From a bacterium (lineage in GTDB: Bacteria; CAIWAD01), in the NCBI GenBank assembly GCA_030429345.1, contig JAUIFJ010000006.1, forward strand, positions 99,258 through 163,257: a stretch of DNA of 64,000 bases, written 5' to 3'. The notes under the pieces are model-generated. The model was not told the origin of the DNA, searched no databases, and saw only the letters and a list, made by a program, of their open reading frames with translations. Shown one piece after another: positions 1 to 7,125 of this stretch (position 1 is its first letter; every line of letters starts with the position of its first letter). The translations under genes were made by a program, and so were the position numbers.

Positions 1-912
1 GCTGGGCAGGTGGAAATTGGTGATCAGCCGGTCGACGACCTTGAACTCGTAGGGCGGGTAGATGAACTTGTCCGTCCATCCCGAGTCGGGGTTGATCCCG
101 CCATTGAAGCGCGCCACCGTTTCCAGCGTGCGACAAACCGTCGTTCCCGTGGCCCAGACCTTGCCGCCGGCCTTGATGCTGTTGTTGACCGCCCGCGCCG
201 TGTCCTCTTCGACCGAATAGAACTCGCTGTCCATGCGGTGGCGGGTCAGGTCCTCCACGTTCACCGGGCGGAAGGTGCCCAGGCTGACATGCAGGGTCAG
301 CGGCATGATCTTGACGCCGGTCTTCTCGATGCGGGTCATCAGCCGCTTGGTGAAGTGCAGGCCCGCCGTCGGGGCGGCAACGGCGCCGACCTTTTCCGGA
401 TCCGAGTAGATGGTCTGGTAGTTCTTGATGTCGCGGCTTTCCGGCGCGCGGCTGATATAGGGCGGCAGCGGCGTCGAGCCGTACTTCTCGATCAGCTTGT
501 GGAAGTCGCCGTCGTAATTGAAGCGTACCACGCGCCCGCCGCTGGTCGTGTTGTCGATGATATCGCAGGTAATGCCTTCCATCAGGGTGATCGTGTTGCC
601 CATGCGCACCTTGCGCGCCGGCTTGACCATGATCTCCCACATGTTGTCATTCAGCTCCCGCAGCAGGAAGACCTCGATCTCGGCGTCGGTCTTCTCCTTG
701 TAGCCCGTCATGCGCGCCTTGATCACCCGGGTGTCGTTGATCACCAGGCTGTCGTCGGCTCCGAAGTATTCGACAATGTCCTTGAAGGTGCGGTGCTCGA
801 TCTCCTGGGTATCCCGGTGGATCACCATCAGGCGGCTCTTGTCGCGGTCCTTCATCGGCTGCTGGGCGATCAGCTTGTCCGGCAGCTTGTACTTGAAATC
901 GGATAGGCGCAT
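1..912 (-). CDS. queA: QueA, S-adenosylmethionine:tRNA ribosyltransferase-isomerase (C-terminus off the window)
   Basis: Transfers and isomerises the ribosyl part of S-adenosylmethionine onto 7-aminomethyl-7-deazaguanine in tRNA, the penultimate step of queuosine synthesis. The minus strand reads MRLSDFKYKLPDQLIAQ from an ATG at 912-910 and stays open to base 1, about 303 residues of a family that is usually 340-350 long, so only the last 40 or so are missing. The family signature AAPTAGLHFT is present, followed by LTLHVSLGTF and, near the edge, RLITNFHLPS. It is the last visible gene of the minus-strand yebC-ruvC-ruvA-ruvB-queA run, 82 bp behind ruvB. A ruvB-queA neighbourhood is common in bacteria. 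Identity is clear; the true 3' end is not visible. Confidence 0.95.
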   Translation of the reverse strand, partial: MRLSDFKYKLPDKLIAQQPMKDRDKSRLMVIHRDTQEIEHRTFKDIVEYFGADDSLVINDTRVIKARMTGYKEKTDAEIEVFLLRELNDNMWEIMVKPARKVRMGNTITLMEGITCDIIDNTTSGGRVVRFNYDGDFHKLIEKYGSTPLPPYISRAPESRDIKNYQTIYSDPEKVGAVAAPTAGLHFTKRLMTRIEKTGVKIMPLTLHVSLGTFRPVNVEDLTRHRMDSEFYSVEEDTARAVNNSIKAGGKVWATGTTVCRTLETVARFNGGINPDSGWTDKFIYPPYEFKVVDRLITNFHLPS

Positions 913-994
913 GGGTTCATCCTTGGCTGGCCCGATCCCGTCCGACACGACGGGGCAGGCAATGGAATCGGCCCCTTTTCCGCGGGGCGCGTTG

Positions 995-1996
995 TCAGTC
1001 CGACTGGGGCTGGATCCCCAGGTGTTTCCAGGCCGCCGGCATGGCCACGCGGCCGCGCACGGTGCGGTTGATCAGGCCCGCCTTGACCAGGAAGGGTTCG
1101 ACCACTTCCTCCAGGGTGTCGGCCTCTTCGCCGACGGCCACGGCCAGGGTGTTGAGCCCCACCGGTCCGCCGAGGAACTTCTCCACCAGGCAGGACAGCA
1201 GACGCCGGTCCAGCGGGTCCAGGCCCAGCGCGTCCACCTGCAGGCGGTCCAGGCCGTGCATGGCAATGGCGTGATCCACGGCCCCGTCGCCTTCCACCTG
1301 GGCGAAGTCGCGCAGGCGCCTGAGCAGGCGGTTGGCCACGCGCGGCGTGCCGCGACTGCGTCCGGCGATCTCGAGGGCCGCGCGCGGATCGAGCTCGATG
1401 CCCAGCAGCCGGGCGCTGCGGGCAAGGATCTGTTCCAGCTCGGCGGCGCCGTAGTGCTCCAGGTGGATCACGATGCCGAAGCGCGCCAGCAGCGGGCTCG
1501 TCAGCAGGCCGGCGCGGGTCGTCGCGCCGACCAGGGTGAAGCGCGGCAGGTCGAGCTGCACGCTGCGCGCCGCCGGGCCGCGATCGAGCATGATGTCGAG
1601 GCTGAAGTCCTCCATCGCCGGATAGAGGTATTCTTCCACCACCGGGTTCAGGCGGTGGATCTCGTCGATGAAGAGGACGTCGCCGTCCTCCAGGTTCGTC
1701 AGCAGGCCCGCCAGGTCGGCCGGCTTTTCCAGCACGGGACCGGATGTCACACGGATCTCGCCGCCCATCTCGCGGGAGACGATGTGCGCCAGCGTGGTCT
1801 TGCCCAGTCCCGGCGGCCCGTGGAAGAGGCAGTGGTCCAGCGCTTCCCGCCGTCCGCGGGCGGCGCGGATGTATACATCCAGGTTGGCCTTGTGCTCTTC
1901 CTGCCCGGTGAACTCGGAGAGCAGCGCCGGCCGCAGCCGGCTTTCGGCCGTATCGTCGGGGCTGAATTCCCCGCTGATGACGCGTTCGCCGTCCAT
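995..1996 (-). CDS. ruvB: RuvB, Holliday junction branch-migration ATPase
   Basis: AAA+ motor of the RuvABC complex; hexameric rings pull DNA through the RuvA-bound Holliday junction during recombinational repair. The 333-residue product has the usual family length. Walker [10 protein letters not shown] lies at residues 60-68, Walker B LFIDEIH at 108-114, the sensor-1 segment GATTRAG at 157-163 and the SPLLARFG arginine-finger region shortly after. A C-terminal winged-helix region ([12 protein letters not shown]) follows. The ATG at 1996 lies 3 bp after the ruvA stop, so the two are co-transcribed and probably translationally coupled. The gene carries one GTGTGACA word (1745-1752, sense orientation). 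Confidence 0.98.
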   Translation of the reverse strand: MDGERVISGEFSPDDTAESRLRPALLSEFTGQEEHKANLDVYIRAARGRREALDHCLFHGPPGLGKTTLAHIVSREMGGEIRVTSGPVLEKPADLAGLLTNLEDGDVLFIDEIHRLNPVVEEYLYPAMEDFSLDIMLDRGPAARSVQLDLPRFTLVGATTRAGLLTSPLLARFGIVIHLEHYGAAELEQILARSARLLGIELDPRAALEIAGRSRGTPRVANRLLRRLRDFAQVEGDGAVDHAIAMHGLDRLQVDALGLDPLDRRLLSCLVEKFLGGPVGLNTLAVAVGEEADTLEEVVEPFLVKAGLINRTVRGRVAMPAAWKHLGIQPQSD

Positions 1997-1999
1997 GCC

Positions 2000-2608
2000 C
2001 TACCTGCCCTGCTTCAGGGCCTGGCGCACCAGTTCGCCCACGCCGGCCATCTCGCCCAGGGCGGCGCGGGCCCGGGCCAGTTCCTTCTCGGCCCGAGCGG
2101 GCTTCCAGCCCAGGGCCGTCAAGGCCTCGAGGGCCTCGCGCAGCACATCTCCCCCAGCGGCGAGGGTCGGCTCGGCGGGGCCCTCGTCGCCGGACAGCGG
2201 CGTCTCCAATTGCTGGATGCGGTTGCCCAGCTCGAGCAGCAGGCGGCCGGCGGTCTTCTTGCCAATGCCCGGAATCCGCGTCAGCTGTTCCGCGTCGCCG
2301 AAGCGCACGCAACCCAGCAGCTCGCGGACCGTCATGCCGGAGAGGATCGCCAGGGCCACCTTGGGCCCGATGCCGCTGACCGAGATCAGCTGGACGAAGA
2401 CTTCGCGTTCGAGGGAATCACAGAATCCGTAGAGGGCCAGGTTGTCCTCGCGGACCACCTGGTGCACGTAGAGCCGGGCGGCTTCTCCGGGAGCCAGGCG
2501 CCGCGTGCTGGTCAGGCTGCAGTCCAGGCGCCAGCCGATCCCGCCGTTGTCGAGCACGACGCGCGTGCCGCGGCAGGTGGCGATGGTCCCTTCGAGGTAG
2601 TCGTACAT
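2000..2608 (-). CDS. ruvA: RuvA, Holliday junction-binding subunit
   Basis: Tetrameric protein that binds and flattens the Holliday junction and docks RuvB. The 202-residue product starts MYDYLEGTIA, matching the OB-fold domain of the family. Two helix-hairpin-helix motifs are visible, SVSGIGPKVALAIL (about residues 75-90) and RIPGIGKKTAGRLLLEL (about 110-127). A divergent linker and a C-terminal RuvB-interacting domain follow (LTALGWKPARAEKELARA). It lies 8 bp behind ruvC and 3 bp ahead of ruvB. Nothing unusual in length or motifs. Confidence 0.97.
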   Translation of the reverse strand: MYDYLEGTIATCRGTRVVLDNGGIGWRLDCSLTSTRRLAPGEAARLYVHQVVREDNLALYGFCDSLEREVFVQLISVSGIGPKVALAILSGMTVRELLGCVRFGDAEQLTRIPGIGKKTAGRLLLELGNRIQQLETPLSGDEGPAEPTLAAGGDVLREALEALTALGWKPARAEKELARARAALGEMAGVGELVRQALKQGR

Positions 2609-2616
2609 CGGGATTC

Positions 2617-3087
2617 CTAGGCCGTGTTCAGGTGGCAGATGGCGGCGGCCAGGGCGTCGCTGGCATCCAGCGGCCGCACCTCTTTCGCCAGGCCGAGCAG
2701 GCGCGCGACCATGAAGGCCACCTGCTCCTTGTCGGCGCCGCCCCGGCCGGTGACGGCGCGCTTGATCTGCATCGGCGTATACTCGGCGACCGCCAGGCCC
2801 ATGCCCGTGCCGGCCAGCAGGGCCGCGGCGCGCGCGTGGCTGAGCTTGATCAGCGACTGCACGTTGGGGCCCTTGAAGACCTGTTCGACGGCGAGGCAGT
2901 CCGGCTCGTGCTGCTGGATCAGCTCCTTCAGCTGGCCGTGGATCACATCGATCCTCTCCGCCAGCTCCCTGCGTTCCTTTCCGGGACGGATCACGCCGTA
3001 TTCAAGGGGCTCGAGCCTCCGGGCCCTGCGCCTCACCAGGCCGTAGCCGGTGCAGGCCAGTCCCGGATCGATGCCCAGGACGATCAT
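2617..3087 (-). CDS. ruvC: RuvC, crossover junction endodeoxyribonuclease
   Basis: Dimeric, Mg-dependent resolvase that nicks Holliday junctions symmetrically. The start is the ATG at 3087-3085, which overlaps the yebC stop as ATGA. The reading frame stays open further upstream, but that part lies inside yebC. From this ATG the product is 156 residues and begins MIVLGIDPGLACTGYG, the exact RuvC N-terminus. Catalytic acidic residues are visible: D7 in GIDPGL, E68 in AVEQVF, and the aspartate pair in RPLDASDALAAAICH near the C-terminus. The K-rich segment before the last motif (KRAVTGRGGADKEQV) is also typical. Confidence 0.97.
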   Translation of the reverse strand: MIVLGIDPGLACTGYGLVRRRARRLEPLEYGVIRPGKERRELAERIDVIHGQLKELIQQHEPDCLAVEQVFKGPNVQSLIKLSHARAAALLAGTGMGLAVAEYTPMQIKRAVTGRGGADKEQVAFMVARLLGLAKEVRPLDASDALAAAICHLNTA

Positions 3088-3830
3088 TCCAGCCCGGCCA
3101 GGGCGTCGTCGTCCGCGTCGAAATTGCTGTAGACATTCTGCACGTCGTCCAGGTCCTCGAGGGCCTCGATCAGGCGCACCACCTTGGCCACGTCGTTGCC
3201 TTCGACACGTGTCGAGTTCTTTGGCTGCCGTGTCAATTCGGCTCCCTTGACCTCGAAGCCGGCCTCCTCCGCGCCCTTGCGCAGCTCCTCCAGGCTCGTG
3301 CGTTCGCAGTAGACCATCCAGTCCTCGTCGCCGTCCTCGATGGTTTCGGCGCCGTGATCCATCAGTTCCATCAGCACGTCGTCTTCTTCCTTGCCGGCCT
3401 TGGCCAGCGTCACCATGCCCAGCTGGTCGAAGTTCCAGGCCACGGCGCCATCGGCTCCCAGGCTGCCGCCATGCTTGTTCAGCAGGTGCCTCACCTCGCC
3501 GACGGTGCGGTTCTTGTTGTCGGTCATGGTCTCGACCATGATCGCCACGCCGCAGGGGCCGTAGCCTTCGTAGGTGATCTCCTCGTAGGTCACGCCTTCC
3601 AGGGTGCCCGTGCCCTTGGCAATGGCCCGCTCGACGTTGTTGGCCGGCATGTTGTTGGCCTTGGCCTTGAGCACCGCGCTGCGCAGGCGCGGATTGGCGT
3701 TCTCGTCGCCTCCGCCCAGGCGCGCGGCGATGGTGATCTCCTTGATGATCTTGGTGAAGATCTTGCCTCGGGCCGCGTCGGCGGCGCCTTTCTTGCGCTT
3801 GATGGTCGACCATTTGGAATGACCGGACAT
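3084..3830 (-). CDS. yebC: YebC/PmpR-family protein (TACO1-like)
   Basis: Family proteins have been described as transcriptional regulators and, more recently, as ribosome-associated factors that relieve stalling at proline runs; which role applies here is not visible. The start is set at 3830, not at an in-frame ATG 24 codons upstream. From 3830 the product begins MSGHSKWSTIKRKKGAADAARGK, the canonical N-terminus, and a good ribosome site (TGGAGG) lies just before it. Length is 248 residues, normal for the family. The conserved YEGYGPCGVAIMVE segment is present. It heads the minus-strand ruv operon, and its stop overlaps the ruvC start. yebC-ruvC adjacency is very common. Confidence 0.95.
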   Translation of the reverse strand: MSGHSKWSTIKRKKGAADAARGKIFTKIIKEITIAARLGGGDENANPRLRSAVLKAKANNMPANNVERAIAKGTGTLEGVTYEEITYEGYGPCGVAIMVETMTDNKNRTVGEVRHLLNKHGGSLGADGAVAWNFDQLGMVTLAKAGKEEDDVLMELMDHGAETIEDGDEDWMVYCERTSLEELRKGAEEAGFEVKGAELTRQPKNSTRVEGNDVAKVVRLIEALEDLDDVQNVYSNFDADDDALAGLE

Positions 3831-4030
3831 GGGGCCTCCAGCGTGTGCGGTACGGAAAATTCGGGAACCTGCAAGTGTAGAAAAATCGGCTTCAAGGGAC
3901 AAGAATCACGCGTCGCCGCAATGGTTCTCCGGTGAGTGCGGAATCGAAGAGTGGACTTTCCCGCAAAAGGGAGGGAGATTGGGCCGATTGATCCGGGTCT
4001 CGCCGTCTGCTTTGACAAGGGAGGTGCCAC

Positions 4031-4639
4031 ATCTTCGACTGGACAGCCATCGGCCAGGCGTCCCTGACCCTGTTTTTCGTCATGGACCCGCTGGGCAACA
4101 TCCCCATTTTCAATTCCGTGCTCCAGGACATCGCGCCCGCCCGCAGAACGCGGATCATCGCCCGCGAGAAACTCTTCGCCCTGGCGATCCTCCTGCTCTT
4201 CCTGCTGCTGGGGCCGGCCCTGCTGCGCTTCCTGGGCCTGAGCCAGAGTTCGCTCTATCTCTCCGGCGGGATTCTGCTGTTCATCATTGCGCTGAGAATG
4301 ATCTTTCCGCAGCCCAAGCCCCTGGCCGCGCCCGAGCGCGAGGAACCCTTCATCGTGCCGCTGGCGGTGCCGATGGTCGCCGGCCCCTCAACGCTTGCGA
4401 CCCTGCTGCTTTTCAGCAGCTCCCGTCCGGATCTGTTGGCCTCCTGGGTGCTGGCCCTGCTCCTGGCCTGGCTGGCCGGCACGCTGATTCTCGTTTCGAG
4501 CCCGATCCTGATGCGCTGGCTGGGGCCCCGCGGCCTGAAAGCCATCGAACGCCTGATGGGCATGCTGCTGATCCTGCTGGCCGTGCAGATGTTCCTCAAC
4601 GGCCTGACCCAGTACGTACACGGCGAGTACCTGCCCTGA
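4031..4639 (+). CDS. MarC-family integral membrane protein, apparently with an ATC start
   Basis: MarC/YhgN-type inner-membrane protein of unknown transport role. The first in-frame ATG is at 4082, but it falls inside the first membrane helix (MDPLGNIPIF, the family signature). Reading upstream in frame gives FDWTAIGQASLTLFFV, which completes the usual MarC N-terminus (M-F-x-W...). The only plausible initiation point there is an ATC codon at 4031, 4 bases after a strong ribosome site (GGGAGGTG, 4019-4026); an in-frame stop lies at 4013. From 4031 the protein is 202 residues with about six hydrophobic helices and the second signature VPLAVPMVAGPSTLATLL. The ATC may be a genuine non-AUG start or a base error for ATG. 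Confidence 0.85.
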   Translation: MFDWTAIGQASLTLFFVMDPLGNIPIFNSVLQDIAPARRTRIIAREKLFALAILLLFLLLGPALLRFLGLSQSSLYLSGGILLFIIALRMIFPQPKPLAAPEREEPFIVPLAVPMVAGPSTLATLLLFSSSRPDLLASWVLALLLAWLAGTLILVSSPILMRWLGPRGLKAIERLMGMLLILLAVQMFLNGLTQYVHGEYLP

Positions 4640-4710
4640 GTCGCTATCGACGACGGACCTTGCTACCCCTTTTCCAAGGAAGTACCGTTTGCGGTTGCTT
4701 CAAGTCGTCC

Positions 4711-5535
4711 TCATTCTCTTGTCGCCCCCAAGGCATACATCAGCGGAAACTGTGCTTCAAGGCCCTTCATCCTCCAGCGGCGGTGTTCGGCCTTGACCAT
4801 CAGGGCATGCATCCTGTAGGTCGAGAAGTCGACCTCGCGCAGGAAGTCGATGCGCAGGCCGGCGGCGCACAAGGCGCTGATCACCTCGCCCAGGTTCCAG
4901 CTCCACTCGTGGCTCACGGTCCGAATGGGATTTCCCGGATCGGCATAGCTGCCGGTGTCCTCGAAGACCAGGGGATCGCGGTGAGGGAAGTAGGGGTAGC
5001 GGGGCGGCAGGGGCAGCTCTTTGGCCTCGTCGTCGAAGACTCCGAAGAAGGGGTGGTATTCGAAGAGCAGGAACCGCCCGCCGGGCTTCAGGTGGGTCGC
5101 CACCGTTTCCGCCCAGGCTTTGAGGTCGGGCAACCAGCAGAGCACGCCCTCGGAGGTGAAGACCCGGTCGTACTCCTTTGCATGGCTCTGGCCCAGGCGC
5201 AGCACATCGGCCTGCAGGAACTCGGCCTCCAGCTGCGTCTCGCGGCTCAATTGTCGGGCCAGCTGAATGGCCTCGCCACTGAAATCGACCCCGCAGACCT
5301 TCGCTCCTCGTCGGGCCCAGGCCAGGGTGTCCATGCCGAAATGGCATTGCAGGTGGAGCAGCTCCAGGCCGTCGACCGGGCCCATGAGCTCCAGGCAGAG
5401 CGGGTCCAGGTTGTCCTGCCCCTGGCGGAAGCCTTCCAGGTCATAGAGAGCGCTGTCCCGGTTGATGGCAACCAGCGAGTCCCACATGCGGCGGTTGCCC
5501 TGCAGGGCGCTTTCTGGATCGGTCTTCTTCATCAT
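4711..5535 (-). CDS. Class I SAM-dependent methyltransferase
   Basis: Cytosolic methyltransferase of unknown substrate, 274 residues. Motif I is LLHLQCHFGMDT (residues about 59-70), followed by the acidic end of strand 2 in VCGVDFSGEAIQLARQL and motif-III-like LPDLKAWAETVATHLKPGGRFLLFEYHP. The C-terminal part contains the tail HEWSWNLGEVISALCAAGLRIDFLREVD seen in many small-molecule methyltransferases. Its ATG overlaps the stop of the upstream phosphoesterase gene (ATGA at 5535-5532), so the two form a coupled pair, but no shared pathway is evident. The substrate cannot be inferred. Confidence 0.9.
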   Translation of the reverse strand: MMKKTDPESALQGNRRMWDSLVAINRDSALYDLEGFRQGQDNLDPLCLELMGPVDGLELLHLQCHFGMDTLAWARRGAKVCGVDFSGEAIQLARQLSRETQLEAEFLQADVLRLGQSHAKEYDRVFTSEGVLCWLPDLKAWAETVATHLKPGGRFLLFEYHPFFGVFDDEAKELPLPPRYPYFPHRDPLVFEDTGSYADPGNPIRTVSHEWSWNLGEVISALCAAGLRIDFLREVDFSTYRMHALMVKAEHRRWRMKGLEAQFPLMYALGATRE

Positions 5536-6614
5536 GGGACGATGTCCTCCCGGGCTTTCAGACGAAGTTCCAGCAAGGCGCCCGCCTCTTCGAGCTTCCC
5601 CAACCGGGCCGCGCTGTCTGGATCCAGTGCAAGCGGATGCTCGAGATAGATCCAGCTATCTTCTTGTACATCATGAATATTTTCAGACAACCATTTCTCC
5701 ATCTCAGCCGGATGCCTGCAGCAGGTTTCGGGCAAAAGGGCTCTCACCTGGTGACGGGCGGGAAGGGGAAGCCAGTGCAGCTCGGGCTGCGTAATTCTGC
5801 CGGATCGTAGGGCCTCGATGGACCAGTCCAGCAGACAAAACCCTTTCTGCTCATCGACTTCGGCGAAACTGGTGCGCTCCGTGCTTCCCGGAAAGAGCAC
5901 CGGCGGCCTTCCCTCGGCAGACAAAAGCTGCGCCCGATGCAGGTGCCCGCTGAGCACCAGGTCCCATCCCGGCGAAAGCGCCTGCCAATCAATGACTTCT
6001 CCACCCGGGCGAAAGCGGTATCCCGCGGGGCCGACCCGGCTCTGCGAGAGCAGCTGGTGCAACAGAAGCAGATGCAGCGTCCCCGGCTCCCTGCGCGCCC
6101 GGCAATCCTTCTGCAGGAGCGGCACCTGGACCGCCGCCTCGCGCACGAATGGGATCCCCATGATTTTCAATGAGATTTGCTGCAGATCCCACTCCAGCAC
6201 ACCGGGCCGATGGAAGATGTGCAGCAGAGGGTCCTCGTCGAAGAGGGACTGGGGAATCCGCGATCGTTCATGGTTACCCGGCAGCAGGGCCACGGGCAGG
6301 CCCTCACGACAGCAATCCAGAAGAGGTTCAAGGGCTTGCGAGAAGACTCCCTGGGGAATGCGGCTGCGATAGCACAGATCCCCCAGGTGCAGGATGCCGT
6401 CGACCTTCGCAGCGCGTATTCCGGCCAGGGCCGCCCGGTAGCAGCGCCAATGGTCCTCGCCTCTGCGCTTCAAACGGGAACGCGCCGTCCGCGCATTCCA
6501 GCCCATGCCCAGGTGCGTATCGCTGAGCACCCCAAGCCTCAGGATCCCTGCCGCTTTGACAGGAATCTCGTCAAGGGGTCTCTCGGCCCATAGCTGGCGG
6601 TTTTCATGATTCAT
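5532..6614 (-). CDS. Calcineurin-like metallophosphoesterase
   Basis: Binuclear-metal phosphoesterase, 360 residues. All metal-ligand blocks are present in order: SDTHLG (D32, H34), HLGDL (about 77-81), PGNHE (112-116) and SGHLHRAQ (222-229, preceded by LLLLHQ near 184-186). Some features recall SbcD/Mre11-type nucleases, but no SbcC-like ATPase is encoded nearby, so a DNA-repair role is only a possibility. The stop overlaps the start of the downstream methyltransferase. Immediately upstream lies the palindrome-rich element at 6620-7125. Confidence 0.88.
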   Translation of the reverse strand: MNHENRQLWAERPLDEIPVKAAGILRLGVLSDTHLGMGWNARTARSRLKRRGEDHWRCYRAALAGIRAAKVDGILHLGDLCYRSRIPQGVFSQALEPLLDCCREGLPVALLPGNHERSRIPQSLFDEDPLLHIFHRPGVLEWDLQQISLKIMGIPFVREAAVQVPLLQKDCRARREPGTLHLLLLHQLLSQSRVGPAGYRFRPGGEVIDWQALSPGWDLVLSGHLHRAQLLSAEGRPPVLFPGSTERTSFAEVDEQKGFCLLDWSIEALRSGRITQPELHWLPLPARHQVRALLPETCCRHPAEMEKWLSENIHDVQEDSWIYLEHPLALDPDSAARLGKLEEAGALLELRLKAREDIVP

Positions 6615-6619
6615 AAGTG

Positions 6620-6672
6620 GTTAGAAGAGCTCGCACGGAGGGCACGGAGAAGACAGAGGGCACGGAGGAAAG
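6620..6672 (+). repeat. Left arm of a long imperfect inverted repeat (CACGGAGGGCACGGAG type)
   Basis: Purine-rich arm containing CGCACGGAGGGCACGGAG followed by ACAGAGG and a further GGCACGGAGGAAAG. The reverse complement of 7075-7125 reads almost the same (TAGAAGACCTCGCACGGAGG, then GCACGGAGGAAACAGAGG). The two arms bracket the non-coding stretch between the phosphoesterase start and the VWA gene stop. Confidence 0.8.
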
Positions 6673-6743
6673 AAAACTAGGGAGAGTGTTCAGGCACTTC
6701 CCCCTCCACTGTCAGTCCGTGGCCATCGCACACCCCAGCTGTC

Positions 6744-6766
6744 ATTCCGTGGCTTGACCACGGAAT
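6744..6766 (+). repeat. REP-like palindrome, copy 1
   Basis: ATTCCGTGG - CTTGA - CCACGGAAT: a perfect 9-bp stem with a 5-base loop, in non-coding DNA. Confidence 0.9.
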
Positions 6767-6851
6767 CCTTTTTCACCAACGCAGGCAGAAGGGGCACCAG
6801 ACCTCTCCCACCCCCACTGTCAGTCCGCAGCCATCGCCCACTCCCGCTGTC

Positions 6852-6874
6852 ATTCCGTGGCTTGACCACGGAAT
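6852..6874 (+). repeat. REP-like palindrome, copy 2
   Basis: Identical in stem and loop (CTTGA) to copy 1 and in the same orientation. Confidence 0.9.
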
Positions 6875-6965
6875 CCTTTTCACCGCCGCAGGCAGGAGGG
6901 GGCTTCAATCGTTTTCCCTCGACACATCCGGCCCAGAGGCACTCCGGTCTTCGACGCGGAGCAGG

Positions 6966-6988
6966 ATTCCGTGGTCAAGCCACGGAAT
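6966..6988 (-). repeat. REP-like palindrome, copy 3 (inverted)
   Basis: Same stem with the loop read as TCAAG, so this copy is inverted relative to the first two; the flanks (GATTCCG...GGAATGACA) match in reverse. Confidence 0.9.
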
Positions 6989-7074
6989 GACACCAGGGGC
7001 GGCCTTGTAATGGCAGCAATTGGGGGCCCAGACTTCATCAATGACCACCGTCTTCTACAACAGCCATCCTCTTC

Positions 7075-7125
7075 CTCTGTGGCCTCTGTTTCCTCCGTGC
7101 CCTCCGTGCGAGGTCTTCTAGAGCT
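7075..7125 (-). repeat. Right arm of the long inverted repeat; reaches into the VWA gene stop
   Basis: Reads CTCTGTGGCCTCTGTTTCCT then CCGTGCCCTCCGTGCGAGG and TCTTCTAGA. It is the reverse complement of the 6620-6672 arm with a few mismatches. The TAG stop of the neighbouring minus-strand gene (7120-7118) lies inside this arm, so the element appears to end that gene. Confidence 0.75.

Larger units (their letters stand above)
6707..6903 (+). repeat. Two tandem copies of a roughly 110-bp unit
   Basis: The string CACTGTCAGTCCG...GCCATCGC...GCTGTCATTCCGTGG...CACGGAATCC...TTTTCACC...GCAGGCAG occurs twice in direct orientation, starting near 6707 and 6825. The spacing between equivalent bases varies from 108 to 118, so the copies differ by small indels. 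Each copy contains one perfect 9-bp palindrome. Confidence 0.8.
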
